DNA of 54,444 nucleotides from an uncultured Pseudomonadota bacterium (GTDB taxonomy: Bacteria > Pseudomonadota > Alphaproteobacteria > Rs-D84 > CASDRH01), in the NCBI GenBank assembly GCA_949283075.1, contig CASDRH010000017.1:1-54444 (forward strand). Reading direction: 5' to 3'. The position numbers and the translations under genes were made by a program. The notes under the pieces are model-generated. The model was not told where the DNA came from and did not search any database. It saw only the letters and a list, made by a program, of their open reading frames with translations. Positions 45,606 through 54,444 of the stretch are shown in pieces. Positions within the stretch are counted from its first letter, which is position 1. Each line of letters opens with the position of its first letter.

Positions 45606-46598
45606 TTCTATTTCTTTTATCATATCTTCTTTTGTTGATATTGTATTTACTTTTTTACGGAATTCTATTGCTCCGTAAATTGATTTTGAATACCAAGCTG
45701 CAAATTTTCTGAAAATAAAGACTGCATTTTTATCATTATAATAATCACATAAATATTTGAAATGCTGTAATGCTAATTTTCCTATTTCTTCTTTATTTAA
45801 TGCTTCTTTTTTTATTCCTGTTTTTAAATAATGTATTATTTGAGATATAAAAACAGGATTTCCTAACACTCCCCTGCCAATCATTACTCCATCAACTCCA
45901 GTTTCATCTATCATTACTTTTGCATCTTCTTCTGTTATTATATCTCCATTTCCTATTACTGGGATTTTTACAGCTTCTTTTATTTTCTTTATCTCTGGTA
46001 GTGAAACTTTACCTGTATACATCTGTGCTCTTGTTCTTCCGTGAACTGATATAAAACTTACTCCTTCTCCTTCTGCTATCTTTGCAATTTCTACTCCTGT
46101 CATTAATGTCTGATTCCATCCCGTCCTTATTTTTATACTTACTGGAATTTTATCACCGACTGCTTTTACTACTGCTTTTATTATGTCTTTTGCTCTTTCA
46201 GGTTCTTGTAATAAATCTGCTCCACCTTTTGATTTTACAATTTTATTTACAGGACAGCCCATATTGATATCTATTATATCTGCTCCTCTTTCTGCATTTA
46301 TTATTGCTGATTTTGACATTATTTCTGGATTGCTTCCGAAAATTTGAACAGATATAGGTTTTATATTATCCTCTATCTTATCAAACATTCTGGTTATTTT
46401 TATTTTTCCTATATCATCTTTTCCTATTTTATCCGCAAAGTGAGTTTGAGCATTTGATGCTATCATTTCCATTACTATTAACTCTGCTCCATTTTCTTTA
46501 TACAATTTGCAAAAAGGAATATCTGTTATTCCTGCCATTGGAGCAATTATTACAGGATTATTGATTGTTATATTTTTTAACTTTATTGGTTTTAACAT
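45591..46598 (-). CDS. dusB: tRNA-dihydrouridine synthase (DusB-like)
   Basis: A 335-aa FMN enzyme that reduces uridine in the tRNA D-loop. Start segment NNPVIIAPMAGITDIPFC, catalytic Cys in DINMGCPVNKIVKSKGGADL (C115), flavin-binding VSIKIRTGW and IPVIGNGDI, and MIGRGVLGNPVF. The length and NMGCP motif fit DusB/NifR3. Its 3' end overlaps the convergent OmpA-like gene by 15 nt. In many bacteria dusB is next to fis or ntrB; here it is followed by ftsB and lgt instead. Confidence 0.93.
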   Translation of the reverse strand: MLKPIKLKNITINNPVIIAPMAGITDIPFCKLYKENGAELIVMEMIASNAQTHFADKIGKDDIGKIKITRMFDKIEDNIKPISVQIFGSNPEIMSKSAIINAERGADIIDINMGCPVNKIVKSKGGADLLQEPERAKDIIKAVVKAVGDKIPVSIKIRTGWNQTLMTGVEIAKIAEGEGVSFISVHGRTRAQMYTGKVSLPEIKKIKEAVKIPVIGNGDIITEEDAKVMIDETGVDGVMIGRGVLGNPVFISQIIHYLKTGIKKEALNKEEIGKLALQHFKYLCDYYNDKNAVFIFRKFAAWYSKSIYGAIEFRKKVNTISTKEDMIKEIELFFS

Positions 46599-46667
46599 TT
46601 ATTTATTCCATTCATTTGTTTTGTTTGGTATAATATATTTACTTTAATAAAAATCAAATAAAATAAA

Positions 46668-46985
46668 ATGGATAAAAATATAAATAACTCTGTTAATAAT
46701 AAAAAAGCTAATATATCTGCGATATTTATCGTTGTGTTATTGTGGATATGGACTGCTTCTACTTTTTATAGTTTGGTTTTTACTAAATACGGGTTATTTT
46801 CTTTTATTTCTTTGTTAAGGCAGAATATTAAAAGTGAAAAATTAATTCAAGATTTGGAAAATGAAAAATTTGCTCTTTATCACAGAATTAATTTGATAAA
46901 AAATAATGATATAGATTTGATTGAAGAATTATCTCAAAGAATTCTTAATAAGTCGTCTGAAAATTCAAAAGTCATCATTAGATAA
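46668..46985 (+). CDS. ftsB: Septum formation initiator, FtsB/DivIC family
   Basis: A 105-aa single-pass membrane protein. A short cytoplasmic tail is followed by a membrane helix (about 18-40, ISAIFIVVLLWIWTASTFYS). A coiled coil (about 55-75) precedes ALYHRINLIKNNDIDLIEEL, the position of the family's C-terminal DivIC motif. FtsB works with FtsL and FtsQ in the divisome. The match rests on size and layout more than on residues. It lies in a divergent gap from dusB and convergent with lgt. Confidence 0.7.
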   Translation: MDKNINNSVNNKKANISAIFIVVLLWIWTASTFYSLVFTKYGLFSFISLLRQNIKSEKLIQDLENEKFALYHRINLIKNNDIDLIEELSQRILNKSSENSKVIIR

Positions 46986-46990
46986 TTTAA

Positions 46991-47821
46991 TTAATTTATC
47001 TTTTCTTTTTTGAAAATCGATACATAAAATAGATATCCAGCAAAACATATTACTGGAAAGCTTAATAGTTGTCCCATTGTTAACCCTGATGATGTTAAAA
47101 ATCCTATTTGAGCATCTGGTTCTCTGAAATTTTCTAAAATAATTCTAAATACTGCATAGAAGAATAAAAATACTCCTGATAAAAATCCTGATTTCCATAT
47201 TTTATTCTTTGTTTTCTTATTATGCTTTATGAAAATATAAAGTGATACTTGCATTATAATAAAAAGAGTAAATCCTTCTAATGTTGCTTCGTAAAGTTGG
47301 CTTGGGTGTCTTAATTGATTATCTATATTTGTAAATATCATTCCATAGTTTGATAAACCTGTTGGACGGCCTACTAATTCTCCATTTAAAAAATTTGCTA
47401 TCCTTCCAAGGAAAATTCCAAGAGGTATTGAACAAACTATTATATCACTTAATGAAAATGTATTTATTTTCCTTTTATAAGTAAATATAAATATTGCTAT
47501 TATAAAACCTATTGTTCCGCCGTGAAATGACATTCCTCCATTCCATACGGCAAAAATTGAAAGCGGGTTTTGTAAATGATATTGTAAATTATAAAATAAA
47601 ACATATCCTATTCTTCCACCTAGAATAACCCCTAAAACTCCATATATAAAAAAGTCTTCTATATCTTTTATTGATATATTTTTTATATTTAATCTTTTTA
47701 TTAAATACATTGAGTAATAATAAGAAAATATGAAACCTATTATATATGCCAAAGAATACCATCTTATCGGTAATCCAAATATTGTTATAATAATTGGTGT
47801 TGGTGAATGTGTAAATATCAT
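46991..47821 (-). CDS. lgt: Prolipoprotein diacylglyceryl transferase
   Basis: A 276-aa multi-pass inner-membrane enzyme that adds diacylglycerol to the lipobox cysteine of prolipoproteins. Family segments are LGGRIGYVLFYNL, VWNGGMSFHGGTIGF (with the functional His) and the Lgt signature GRIANFLNGELVGRPT. Seven hydrophobic helices are visible. Client lipoproteins in this window include those at 15327-16358 and 26150-27436. No ribosome-binding site stands out; the gene is convergent with ftsB, 5 nt apart. Confidence 0.95.
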   Translation of the reverse strand: MIFTHSPTPIIITIFGLPIRWYSLAYIIGFIFSYYYSMYLIKRLNIKNISIKDIEDFFIYGVLGVILGGRIGYVLFYNLQYHLQNPLSIFAVWNGGMSFHGGTIGFIIAIFIFTYKRKINTFSLSDIIVCSIPLGIFLGRIANFLNGELVGRPTGLSNYGMIFTNIDNQLRHPSQLYEATLEGFTLFIIMQVSLYIFIKHNKKTKNKIWKSGFLSGVFLFFYAVFRIILENFREPDAQIGFLTSSGLTMGQLLSFPVICFAGYLFYVSIFKKEKIN

Positions 47822-47879
47822 ATTTATTCCTTAATTTAATAAATAATATATCTTTATTAAAAAAAATGAAAGAAAAAAT

Positions 47880-47906
47880 AAACCCTATCTTCAATAGATA
47901 GGGTTT
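47880..47906 (-). terminator. Terminator after the DsbA-like gene
   Basis: An 11-bp perfect stem AAACCCTATCT / AGATAGGGTTT with a 5-nt loop. On the minus strand it is followed by a T-rich tract. Confidence 0.85.
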
Positions 47907-47926
47907 GAATTTTTTAAGCAAAATTA

Positions 47927-48778
47927 TTATTTACTTTCATCAACAGCAGCGTTAAATGCATCAGCTGATTGGAATGCACCTGGGTGCAATTTTTTTCCAA
48001 TAATGAAGTTTGGTGTTGAATTTATTTGTAAGCTTTGTGCTAAATCAGCTGTTCTTTTTAATTCATCTTCAACTTCTTTTGATTCAAGATCTTTTTTGAA
48101 TTTTTCTACATCTAATTTAGCTTTTGCTGCCATTTCAAATAATTTAGCTTTTACTAAATCTTCTGCATCTTTTATGCTTTTTACTTTTGATAAATCAACA
48201 TCTTGGATTTTGTCGTTCATCATTACATAGTATAAAGCTTCTCCTTTACCATTACCTTGCATTTGTGCTGCAACTACTGCACTTGCTGTTAATTTTGATA
48301 ATGGGTGCATGAATGTTAATGGTTTTAATACTAATTTAACATCATTGCGGTTCTTTAATGCTTCAGCAACTACTTTACTTACGTTACGACAATGTCCGCA
48401 ATAGAAATCCATAAATTCGTAAACTACGATTTCACCTTCTGGATTACCTAAAATTACAGCGTGTTTGTAATTGTCTTCATTTTTGTGCAATTCATCAAAA
48501 GCTTTTGCCATTTGCTTTTCTTGTCTTGCTGTCATTCCTGTTTGTAAAGCTTCAATTGAATCTTGTAATACTTTATCATCTTGAACCATTACTGTTCTTA
48601 CCATAAATGCAGAAATTAATGCAATTGATACAAATAATGCCAATGATGGAATTACTACTTCGTAAACAATTTTTTTGCTTTTTGTTTTTGGAGCTTTATG
48701 TGGCAAAATATGCATATAGTATTTATATCCTACCAATGAAGCCAAACCTAATAATAATAAAATTAAATACATTATCAT
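47927..48778 (-). CDS. DsbA-like thiol-disulfide oxidoreductase (membrane-anchored)
   Basis: A 283-aa protein. ATG at 48778 is chosen because GAAGGAG lies 8 nt upstream; the frame is open 34 codons earlier, without ribosome-binding site. Two hydrophobic segments (about 2-20 and 38-62) precede a periplasmic DSBA-type thioredoxin fold with active site FMDFYCGHCRNVSK (CGHC at 127-130). The cis-Pro loop is probably NSTPNFIIG. It likely oxidises or isomerises disulfides. The window's many secreted proteins with numerous Cys are natural clients; that link is inference. Confidence 0.88.
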   Translation of the reverse strand: MIMYLILLLLGLASLVGYKYYMHILPHKAPKTKSKKIVYEVVIPSLALFVSIALISAFMVRTVMVQDDKVLQDSIEALQTGMTARQEKQMAKAFDELHKNEDNYKHAVILGNPEGEIVVYEFMDFYCGHCRNVSKVVAEALKNRNDVKLVLKPLTFMHPLSKLTASAVVAAQMQGNGKGEALYYVMMNDKIQDVDLSKVKSIKDAEDLVKAKLFEMAAKAKLDVEKFKKDLESKEVEDELKRTADLAQSLQINSTPNFIIGKKLHPGAFQSADAFNAAVDESK

Positions 48779-48926
48779 TTGTTTTTCTCCTTCTGTTTTT
48801 TGTTTATATATTGGGTTTTGAATAATGAATATTCTTTTAACCTTTGTGTGGAGTATAAATGGATTCAATGCAAAAGACAAGAATTTTATTATATTGAAAT
48901 ATAAGATTATAATCCGATAATTTTTT

Positions 48927-50318
48927 TTATCTTAAATTATTTTTCATTTGAATTAAATCTTTATATTCTCTGGAATCTTTATTTAGCTTTTCTTCTGATT
49001 TCTCTATGTTGTTTAGCATCTCTTCTCTGTTTCCGATTTTTTCGTAAAACTTTGCTAGATAATAATGAGCTAGTCCGATATCTTCAAGTTTTCCATAAGC
49101 AATTGATAAATATTTATATATCTGTATTAAATCAGAATTTAAAAAAATTATCTTTTTTAATAGTTTTATAGCTTCTTCTATATTCGATTTATCATTTGAA
49201 TATATCAAATTGTTTGCGTATGACATTTCTATTATATATAAAGTCGATATTCCTTTTAAATCTGAAATTGCTTGCCTGTATAATTCTATTGCTGAATTAT
49301 AATCTCCTTTATTTGATAAAATTTCTGCTTTTGCTTCCAATATATATCCTTTTTTTAAATTTGGATATTTATCTAAATAATTTTCTAAAATATAGTCTAT
49401 GTTTTTAATTCCTTCGTCATAATTTTTTGCAACCATATTTGATAATGCTAATGCATAATAATAATACGGTGTATCAATTTCATTTAAAGATGAATAAATT
49501 GCTTTAACTGTTTTTATATCATTTAAAAATCCTATTATTTTTGCTCTTACCATTTTATATGATAATTGAATATTATCTGGGAGTTTTTTTAATGTGTTTT
49601 TATCAATTTCTTTTAATTTTGATTCTACTTCTGCAAGTCTGTCTGATGTTTTAGGATGGTCTAATTGCCAATCATTTAATGATTCATATAAAACATCTTG
49701 CTTTGATAATTCTTTTAAAAACTCCACATATTCTGTTAATGATATTTTATGTTTTAAAAAAGAATCTATTACAAATTGGTCTGCAAGAGATTCTTCTGAC
49801 CTTGTATATTGTATTAAATTTTTTGATGTTAAATCTAACATAAAAGATGGAACTGCTGCTAATGCTCCAATACTATCTGGTGTCGTCGCAGATTGAGCAC
49901 TTGCAATTACTAATGCTCCAATTCCTAATGCTGCTCCTGCAAGACTTGCTAATGCACTATCATCTAATCTTGCTTGTAATCTTGTAAGGTGATTTTGTGT
50001 GATGTGTCCCATTTCGTGAGTTAATACAGCTAATAAAGATTCTGGATTGTTGGATTTTGTAAATATTCCTGTGTTTATAAAAATTCTATTTTTTGTTGTT
50101 GCTGCTGCATTAATCGTATTGTTTATGATTACGTATAATTTTAAATCTTCAAGCGATATATCTGTTGTTATTATTGATGATAAATCTGCTAAAAATTGAG
50201 ATGTTTCAGCATCTGCAATAACTTGATTTTCTAATGTCTTTGAATATGAAAAAGCAAAAGAAGTATTCCATATATACAATATTATAAATATTAAAGTAAA
50301 TGTAATACTTCTTTTCAT
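48927..50318 (-). CDS. bepA: M48 metalloprotease with TPR repeats (BepA-like)
   Basis: A 463-aa protein with a signal peptide (about 1-22). The M48 zinc site is HEMGH (101-105), with the third ligand Glu in TRSEESLADQFVID (about 175). A hydrophobic Gly/Ala segment (about 125-140) follows the active site, as in BepA/YfgC. The C-terminal half has TPR-like repeats (YYYALALSNMVAKNYDEGI, GDYNSAIELYRQAISDL, KYLSIAYGKLEDIGLAHYYL). BepA proteases maintain LptD and BamA assembly in the periplasm. It starts 15 nt after rne on the same strand. Confidence 0.9.
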   Translation of the reverse strand: MKRSITFTLIFIILYIWNTSFAFSYSKTLENQVIADAETSQFLADLSSIITTDISLEDLKLYVIINNTINAAATTKNRIFINTGIFTKSNNPESLLAVLTHEMGHITQNHLTRLQARLDDSALASLAGAALGIGALVIASAQSATTPDSIGALAAVPSFMLDLTSKNLIQYTRSEESLADQFVIDSFLKHKISLTEYVEFLKELSKQDVLYESLNDWQLDHPKTSDRLAEVESKLKEIDKNTLKKLPDNIQLSYKMVRAKIIGFLNDIKTVKAIYSSLNEIDTPYYYYALALSNMVAKNYDEGIKNIDYILENYLDKYPNLKKGYILEAKAEILSNKGDYNSAIELYRQAISDLKGISTLYIIEMSYANNLIYSNDKSNIEEAIKLLKKIIFLNSDLIQIYKYLSIAYGKLEDIGLAHYYLAKFYEKIGNREEMLNNIEKSEEKLNKDSREYKDLIQMKNNLR

Positions 50319-50333
50319 TATATCATTTATTGA

Positions 50334-52307
50334 TTACCAAAATAACCAACCTTTTTTCTTTTTATTATTTTGTTGTTGTGGCCTTTTTGAATTAAAACCT
50401 TTTATTAAATCTTTATTTGCTTGCTTTTTAGGATCTGTAAATCTTTTTGTATTAACAGGATTTTTTTCACGTAGATATCCTGTTAAATCTTTGTTTAAAG
50501 ACATTCTTTCAATTGTATATACACTTTCGTTTAATAATCCATCATCTCCGTTGATTATTATGCTTGTATTATATCTTCTTTCTAGTGAAGAAATATCATC
50601 ACGTTTTTGATTTAATAAATACAAAGCTACATCTGATGGAGTTGATATAAATAATCTTTCAGAATGTCTGTATATTAATTCTTCTTCCACTTTACGCAAG
50701 ATTCTTACAGAAGCTGTTTGAACATTTGGAACAATTCCTGTTCCTGCACAATGTGGACATTGTCTGTATCCTACTTCTAAAAAGCTTGGTTTCAATCTTT
50801 GTCTTGATAAAATCATCAATCCGAATGAGTTTAATTTGCTCATTTGAACTTTTGACCTATCTTTTCTTAAAACTTCACGCATCTTTTGTTCAACAGCAAA
50901 ATTATTAGCTGGATTCATCATATCAATAAAATCAATTACAACCAATCCTGCCATATCACGTAAGCGTAATTGTCTTGCAACTACTTCAACGGCTTCTAAA
51001 TTTGTTTTTAATGCTGTTTCTTCTATATCTCTTTCTTTTGTTGCTTTACCTGAATTTACATCAATTGCTACCAATGCTTCTGTTTGATTTAAAACTAAAT
51101 ATCCCCCAGATGGTAAAACAACATTTGATGAGTATATATCTTCAAGTTGACGTTCAACATTTTTATCTAAAAATAATAAAGCTTCACCTTCGTGTTTTTT
51201 TATTTTTTTGTTGTTTACGCCAATTTCTTTTGCAAAGTTTGTCGCTTTTTCAAATCCATAATCTCCATCAATAATGACTTCATCAATTGCGTCAGTCATC
51301 ATATCACGAATTACTTTTTTTATTAAATCATATTCTTCGTATATTAATGCCGGAGCATTTGATACAACTGTTTTTTCTCTGATATCATTCCATAATGAAA
51401 TCATATAGTCGTAGTCTTTTTTAAGCTCTTTTTTTGTCTTATCAACACCAGCAGTTCTTACAATTAATGTTTGTCCTAATGGAATATCTAGTGTTTTTAA
51501 AATATCTTTTAATCTACGGCGTTCTTGGCGATAAGCAATTTTTCTTGAAATACCAAAACGCATTCTTTTACCAGAGTTAGGCATTAAAACACAAAAACGT
51601 CCTGCAAGTGATAAATAAGAAGTTAATGCAGCTCCTTTATTACCTCTTTCTTCTTTTTCAACTTGAACTAATATTAACTGATTTGGTTTTATAACCTCTT
51701 GAATTTTGTATTCACTTAATAAGCTTTTTCTTAATTCATCAAAAGATAATTCCCCTTTTTCATCATCTTCTGAAAATGTTTCAATTGTATTATCTTCGTG
51801 TCTTATTTTATTTCTGTGATAAGAATATGAGTTCTTATTATCATATTGATTTTGTTGTTGTGCTTCTTCTGCAGGTGATACTTGGATATCATCTTCTTCT
51901 GGTTCATCATAATCATATTCATCAGAATGCAATGCCTTTAATAAAGCTTCTTTATCTTTTGTAGGAATTTGATAATAATCAGGATGAATTTCTGAAAATG
52001 GTAAAAATCCGTGCTTTAAACCACCGTAATCAACAAAGGCTGCTTGTAATGATGGTTCTACTCTTATAACTTTTGCAAGATATATATTTCCTTTGTTTTG
52101 TGTTTTTGTTGTTGCTTCTACTTCAAAATCTTCTAATACTCCATTCTCCATTAAGGCAACTCTTGTTTCTTCAACATTTGTTGCATCAATTAGAAGTTCT
52201 TTTCTGTTTTCTGTTTCTGTATTTTGATTTTGTTGTATATTATTATCTTTTCTATGTTTTTGAAAAGAAGAGTTTTGTTTTCTCTGTCTTTGATTTTTGT
52301 TTGCCAT
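50334..52307 (-). CDS. rne: Ribonuclease E/G
   Basis: A 657-aa RNase E/G protein that cuts AU-rich single-stranded RNA in mRNA decay and rRNA maturation. A Gln/Asn-rich start precedes the family opening KELLIDATNVEETRVALMENG and the S1 domain (NIYLAKVIRVEPSLQAAFVDYGGLKHGFLPFSEI, about 72-105). The S1 domain is interrupted by an acidic insertion (about 125-200). The DNase I-like catalytic part has VAIDVNSGKATKERDIEETA and VVIDFIDMM, and the zinc link is CPHCAGTG. The C-terminal scaffold is short and basic compared with the ~1000-aa E. coli enzyme. An AAGGA ribosome-binding site precedes the ATG. Confidence 0.94.
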   Translation of the reverse strand: MANKNQRQRKQNSSFQKHRKDNNIQQNQNTETENRKELLIDATNVEETRVALMENGVLEDFEVEATTKTQNKGNIYLAKVIRVEPSLQAAFVDYGGLKHGFLPFSEIHPDYYQIPTKDKEALLKALHSDEYDYDEPEEDDIQVSPAEEAQQQNQYDNKNSYSYHRNKIRHEDNTIETFSEDDEKGELSFDELRKSLLSEYKIQEVIKPNQLILVQVEKEERGNKGAALTSYLSLAGRFCVLMPNSGKRMRFGISRKIAYRQERRRLKDILKTLDIPLGQTLIVRTAGVDKTKKELKKDYDYMISLWNDIREKTVVSNAPALIYEEYDLIKKVIRDMMTDAIDEVIIDGDYGFEKATNFAKEIGVNNKKIKKHEGEALLFLDKNVERQLEDIYSSNVVLPSGGYLVLNQTEALVAIDVNSGKATKERDIEETALKTNLEAVEVVARQLRLRDMAGLVVIDFIDMMNPANNFAVEQKMREVLRKDRSKVQMSKLNSFGLMILSRQRLKPSFLEVGYRQCPHCAGTGIVPNVQTASVRILRKVEEELIYRHSERLFISTPSDVALYLLNQKRDDISSLERRYNTSIIINGDDGLLNESVYTIERMSLNKDLTGYLREKNPVNTKRFTDPKKQANKDLIKGFNSKRPQQQNNKKKKGWLFW

Positions 52308-52779
52308 TTTGTATTTTCCTTTCCATATTCATATTTTTATTTATTACGTATAATAAACTTAATTTTCTTTTCCATAACAAAGTATTTGTAAAATTTAAAA
52401 AATTTTTTAAAACAATATCAGTTTTAATTTTTAATACATTAATAGTTTTATTTAATATGATAACTTTATATTTATATCTGCTTTTTATTTTCAATTGTAA
52501 GCCTGTTATCAATACAATTAATTGTTTTATAAAATTTATCATTTGTTTTTATTAAATACCTATTTGTTAATTTCTGATTAAATATTATATAATTGTGAAG
52601 AAAAAAACAAGTATATAAAAGTCTTTGATTTTCAATGTTATTTTTGTTAATTGTATTAACCCTTAATTAAAAAATTTATTTTATTGTATCTTTTTTAATT
52701 ATTTTATAACTTATATCTGTTTTAATAAAAATCTGTATTTTTTTATTAAAATGATGTAAAATATTACCTAGTTAGTATT
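52308..52779. other. rne-amiC divergent intergenic region (472 nt)
   Basis: A long, very AT-rich gap between divergent genes. On the minus strand TTGAAA (52494-52489) and TATAAA (52470-52465) with 18-nt spacing could be the rne promoter and would give a leader of about 150 nt. RNase E leaders often carry autoregulatory structure, but I see no convincing hairpin. On the plus strand TAAAAT near 52755 could be an amiC -10. No RNA gene or clear repeat was found. Small frames here look like chance. Confidence 0.35.
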
Positions 52780-53985
52780 ATGGCAAAAAAAGAATTTTTT
52801 CTGAAAAAATATAATTTTATTTCTGCATTTTTGCTTATTTGCTTTATGCATATTTGCTTTGCAAGTTTTTCTTATGCTCAAAATAGGGCTGTTGAAATAA
52901 GAACTGGAAAACAATCAGATGATGTTTACAGAGTTGTTGTTGAAGTTAACAACAAAGTTAATTGGAAGCATTTTATTTTGAAAAGTCCTGATAGATTAGT
53001 AATTGATATTCCTAATACTAATGTTTCTTCTATTAGAAATAAAACTCAAAAAATGCCTGGTATTAAAGAAATAAGAATGGGCAATTTTGAAAATACTACT
53101 GCTAGGTTTGTTTTTGAATTAACTGGACAAGCTAATGTTGTTAAAACTTTATTTTTACCTACTACTGGGACAAATAATTGGAGAATTGTTATAGATTTTT
53201 CAATAGATGGTAATAAGTCATCTTCTTATCAAGAAAATCAAAATAATTATACTGCTAATAATAATGAAAATGAAAGAACTGTTCAAATTTCTGCTCCTTT
53301 AAGAAGGGATAAATTTATTGTTGTTATTGACCCTGGACACGGAGGAAAAGACCCGGGAGCAATCGGTATTAGTGGTATTCAAGAAAAAACTATTGTTTTG
53401 GAAGCTGGTAAATTATTACGTAATAAACTATTAAAAGATAAAAGATTTAAAGTTATTATGACTCGTGATACTGATGTATTTGTTACTTTGCAAAGAAGGG
53501 CTCAAATAGGTGAAGAAAATAATGCTGATTTATTTATATCTATTCACGCAGATAGCCACCCTCAACCATCAACTATGGGATTATCAGTTTATACTTTGTC
53601 TGATAAAGCTACTGACGCAGAAGCTCAAAAACTTGCTAATAAAGAAAATGCTGCTGATTTGATTGGAGTTGATGATTTGAAAGGTTATGCTAAACCAGTT
53701 ATAAGCATTCTTTCTGATGTTGCTCAAAGTTTAGTTAAAGAAGCTTCTGTTTTATTCGGCGATGCTTTAGTTAAAGAAATTAATAAAACAAACAGAATTA
53801 AATCTTTACCAAATAGACCTTTAAGAGAAGCTCCATTCTATGTTTTAAAATCTTCTGTTCCTTCTGCATTGGTTGAATTAGGTTATTTATCTAATAAGAC
53901 TGAAGAATCTTTATTAAGAACAAATGATTATAGAGATGATTTAGCAGATGCTATGTATAAAGCCATTGTAAAAACTCTTGAATAA
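52780..53985 (+). CDS. amiC: N-acetylmuramoyl-L-alanine amidase (AmiC-type)
   Basis: A 401-aa periplasmic protein. A signal peptide (about 1-34, ending SFSYA) is followed by an AMIN domain (about 36-145; VYRVVVEVNNKVNWKHFIL, IKEIRMGNFENTTARFVFE) that targets peptidoglycan or the septum. An Amidase_3 catalytic domain (about 180-400) follows, with VIDPGHGGKDPGAIG, a Glu in QEKTIVLEAGK, LFISIHADSHP and a final ALVELGYLSNKTEE. It cleaves the amide between MurNAc and the stem peptide during cell separation. rne next to amiC is a familiar alphaproteobacterial arrangement. No ribosome-binding site is obvious. Confidence 0.93.
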   Translation: MAKKEFFLKKYNFISAFLLICFMHICFASFSYAQNRAVEIRTGKQSDDVYRVVVEVNNKVNWKHFILKSPDRLVIDIPNTNVSSIRNKTQKMPGIKEIRMGNFENTTARFVFELTGQANVVKTLFLPTTGTNNWRIVIDFSIDGNKSSSYQENQNNYTANNNENERTVQISAPLRRDKFIVVIDPGHGGKDPGAIGISGIQEKTIVLEAGKLLRNKLLKDKRFKVIMTRDTDVFVTLQRRAQIGEENNADLFISIHADSHPQPSTMGLSVYTLSDKATDAEAQKLANKENAADLIGVDDLKGYAKPVISILSDVAQSLVKEASVLFGDALVKEINKTNRIKSLPNRPLREAPFYVLKSSVPSALVELGYLSNKTEESLLRTNDYRDDLADAMYKAIVKTLE

Positions 53986-54002
53986 AATCTTATGTTAATT
54001 TT

Positions 54003-54444
54003 TTAATAATTAAATGAATCACCTAGATAATATTTTCTGACACCTTCGTGGCCTATGATGTGTTTTTTATCACCTTCTGTTAAAATAACACCATCGTGAA
54101 GAACATAAGACCTGTCAACTATATCCAAAGTTTCTCTTACATTATGGTCTGTAATTAAAACACCTAATCCTTTATCCTTTAAATGAGATACTAAATCTCG
54201 TATATCATTTACTGCGATTGGGTCTACACCTGCAAAAGGTTCATCAAACAATACGAATTTTGGATTAGCTGCAAGTGATCTTGCAATTTCTAATCTTCTT
54301 CTTTCTCCACCTGATAAGGCTACTGATGGAGATTTTCTTAAATGCTCAATTGAAAATTCTTTTAATAATTCTTCTAATCTGTGCATTCTTTTATCTTTGT
54401 TTTTTTCAACAACTTCTAATACAGCCATAATATTATTTTCAACA
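54003..54444 (-). CDS. lptB: LPS export ABC transporter ATPase LptB (5' end beyond window)
   Basis: The reading frame continues to the right edge (codons reading VENNI precede an internal Met at 54428), so the N-terminal Walker A part is missing. Present are the ABC signature ALSGGERRRLEIARSLA, Walker B KFVLFDEPFAGVD and the H-loop LITDHNVRET. The ENNIMAVLEVVE start and YYLGDSF end are characteristic of LptB, which powers lipopolysaccharide transport with LptFG. The gene is convergent with amiC, 17 nt apart. Confidence 0.9.
   Translation of the reverse strand, partial: VENNIMAVLEVVEKNKDKRMHRLEELLKEFSIEHLRKSPSVALSGGERRRLEIARSLAANPKFVLFDEPFAGVDPIAVNDIRDLVSHLKDKGLGVLITDHNVRETLDIVDRSYVLHDGVILTEGDKKHIIGHEGVRKYYLGDSFNY

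Noticed and set aside
52252-52542. Small minus-strand frame upstream of rne
   Set aside because: It overlaps the rne start in another frame, is Lys/Asn/Ile-rich as expected from AT-rich noncoding DNA and lacks a good ribosome-binding site.

Overview
The window is strongly AT-rich bacterial chromosome using the standard genetic code. Several markers point to an alphaproteobacterium: a GcrA cell-cycle regulator with its own promoter, rne directly divergent from amiC, a bactofilin/M23 peptidase pair, and an ExbB/MotA-like plus OmpA-like pair. Together with the many exported cysteine-rich paralogues, the style resembles the poorly cultured AT-rich alphaproteobacteria of animal guts. That placement is an inference; no search was run.

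Layout. 1-3704 (minus): two secreted Cys-rich proteins, one running off the left edge, and a prepilin peptidase. 3736-11137 (plus): gcrA, a large single-pass membrane protein of unknown role, rodZ, hisS and prfA. 11139-14624: a small secreted protein, ftsY, xseA and a uracil-DNA-glycosylase-fold protein. 14714-21507: tRNA-Arg(ACG), a short DUF4268-like protein, a lipoprotein, an outer-membrane barrel, eno, ssb and gpmI. 21621-26041: a dif-like site occupied by a 4,393-bp microvirus (Microviridae) prophage. 26150-30524: a DUF3298 lipoprotein, a Na/Pi cotransporter and an outer-membrane protein. 30622-40097 (minus): four more large secreted Cys-rich paralogues with basic repeats. 40179-54444: glyA, bactofilin, M23 peptidase, the ExbB/OmpA pair, dus, ftsB-like, lgt, a DsbA-like protein, a BepA-like protease, rne, amiC and the end of lptB.

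The most interesting element is the microvirus. Its genes run VP1 - 46-aa ORF - VP3-like - basic ORF - VP2 - 22-aa Arg-rich packaging peptide - VP4. It is bounded by a 15-bp direct repeat that is the core plus XerD arm of a dif site, so XerCD-mediated integration is the natural reading. The phage attachment site lies inside the replication-initiator gene VP4. In the integrated form VP4 is cut into a 200-codon front part at the right end, closed by 11 codons read across the site into host DNA, and a 98-codon back part at the left end. Joining the ends in silico restores one 298-aa VP4 frame that ends in an ATGA overlap with VP1. Integration would therefore switch off the initiator and excision would restore it. 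A hairpin between VP3 and the next gene carries CTTGATAT in its loop, the same eight bases as the phiX174 nick region, and is a candidate rolling-circle origin. A 41-aa cationic hydrophobic ORF with a strong ribosome-binding site overlaps the VP4 tail just before VP1 and is a speculative lysis-gene candidate.

The second unexplained system is the family of at least six exported Cys-rich proteins. They share a signal peptide, a lysine/arginine-rich low-complexity stretch (tandem KKSARAG units in two of them) and a conserved Cys-rich domain; no function is recognised.
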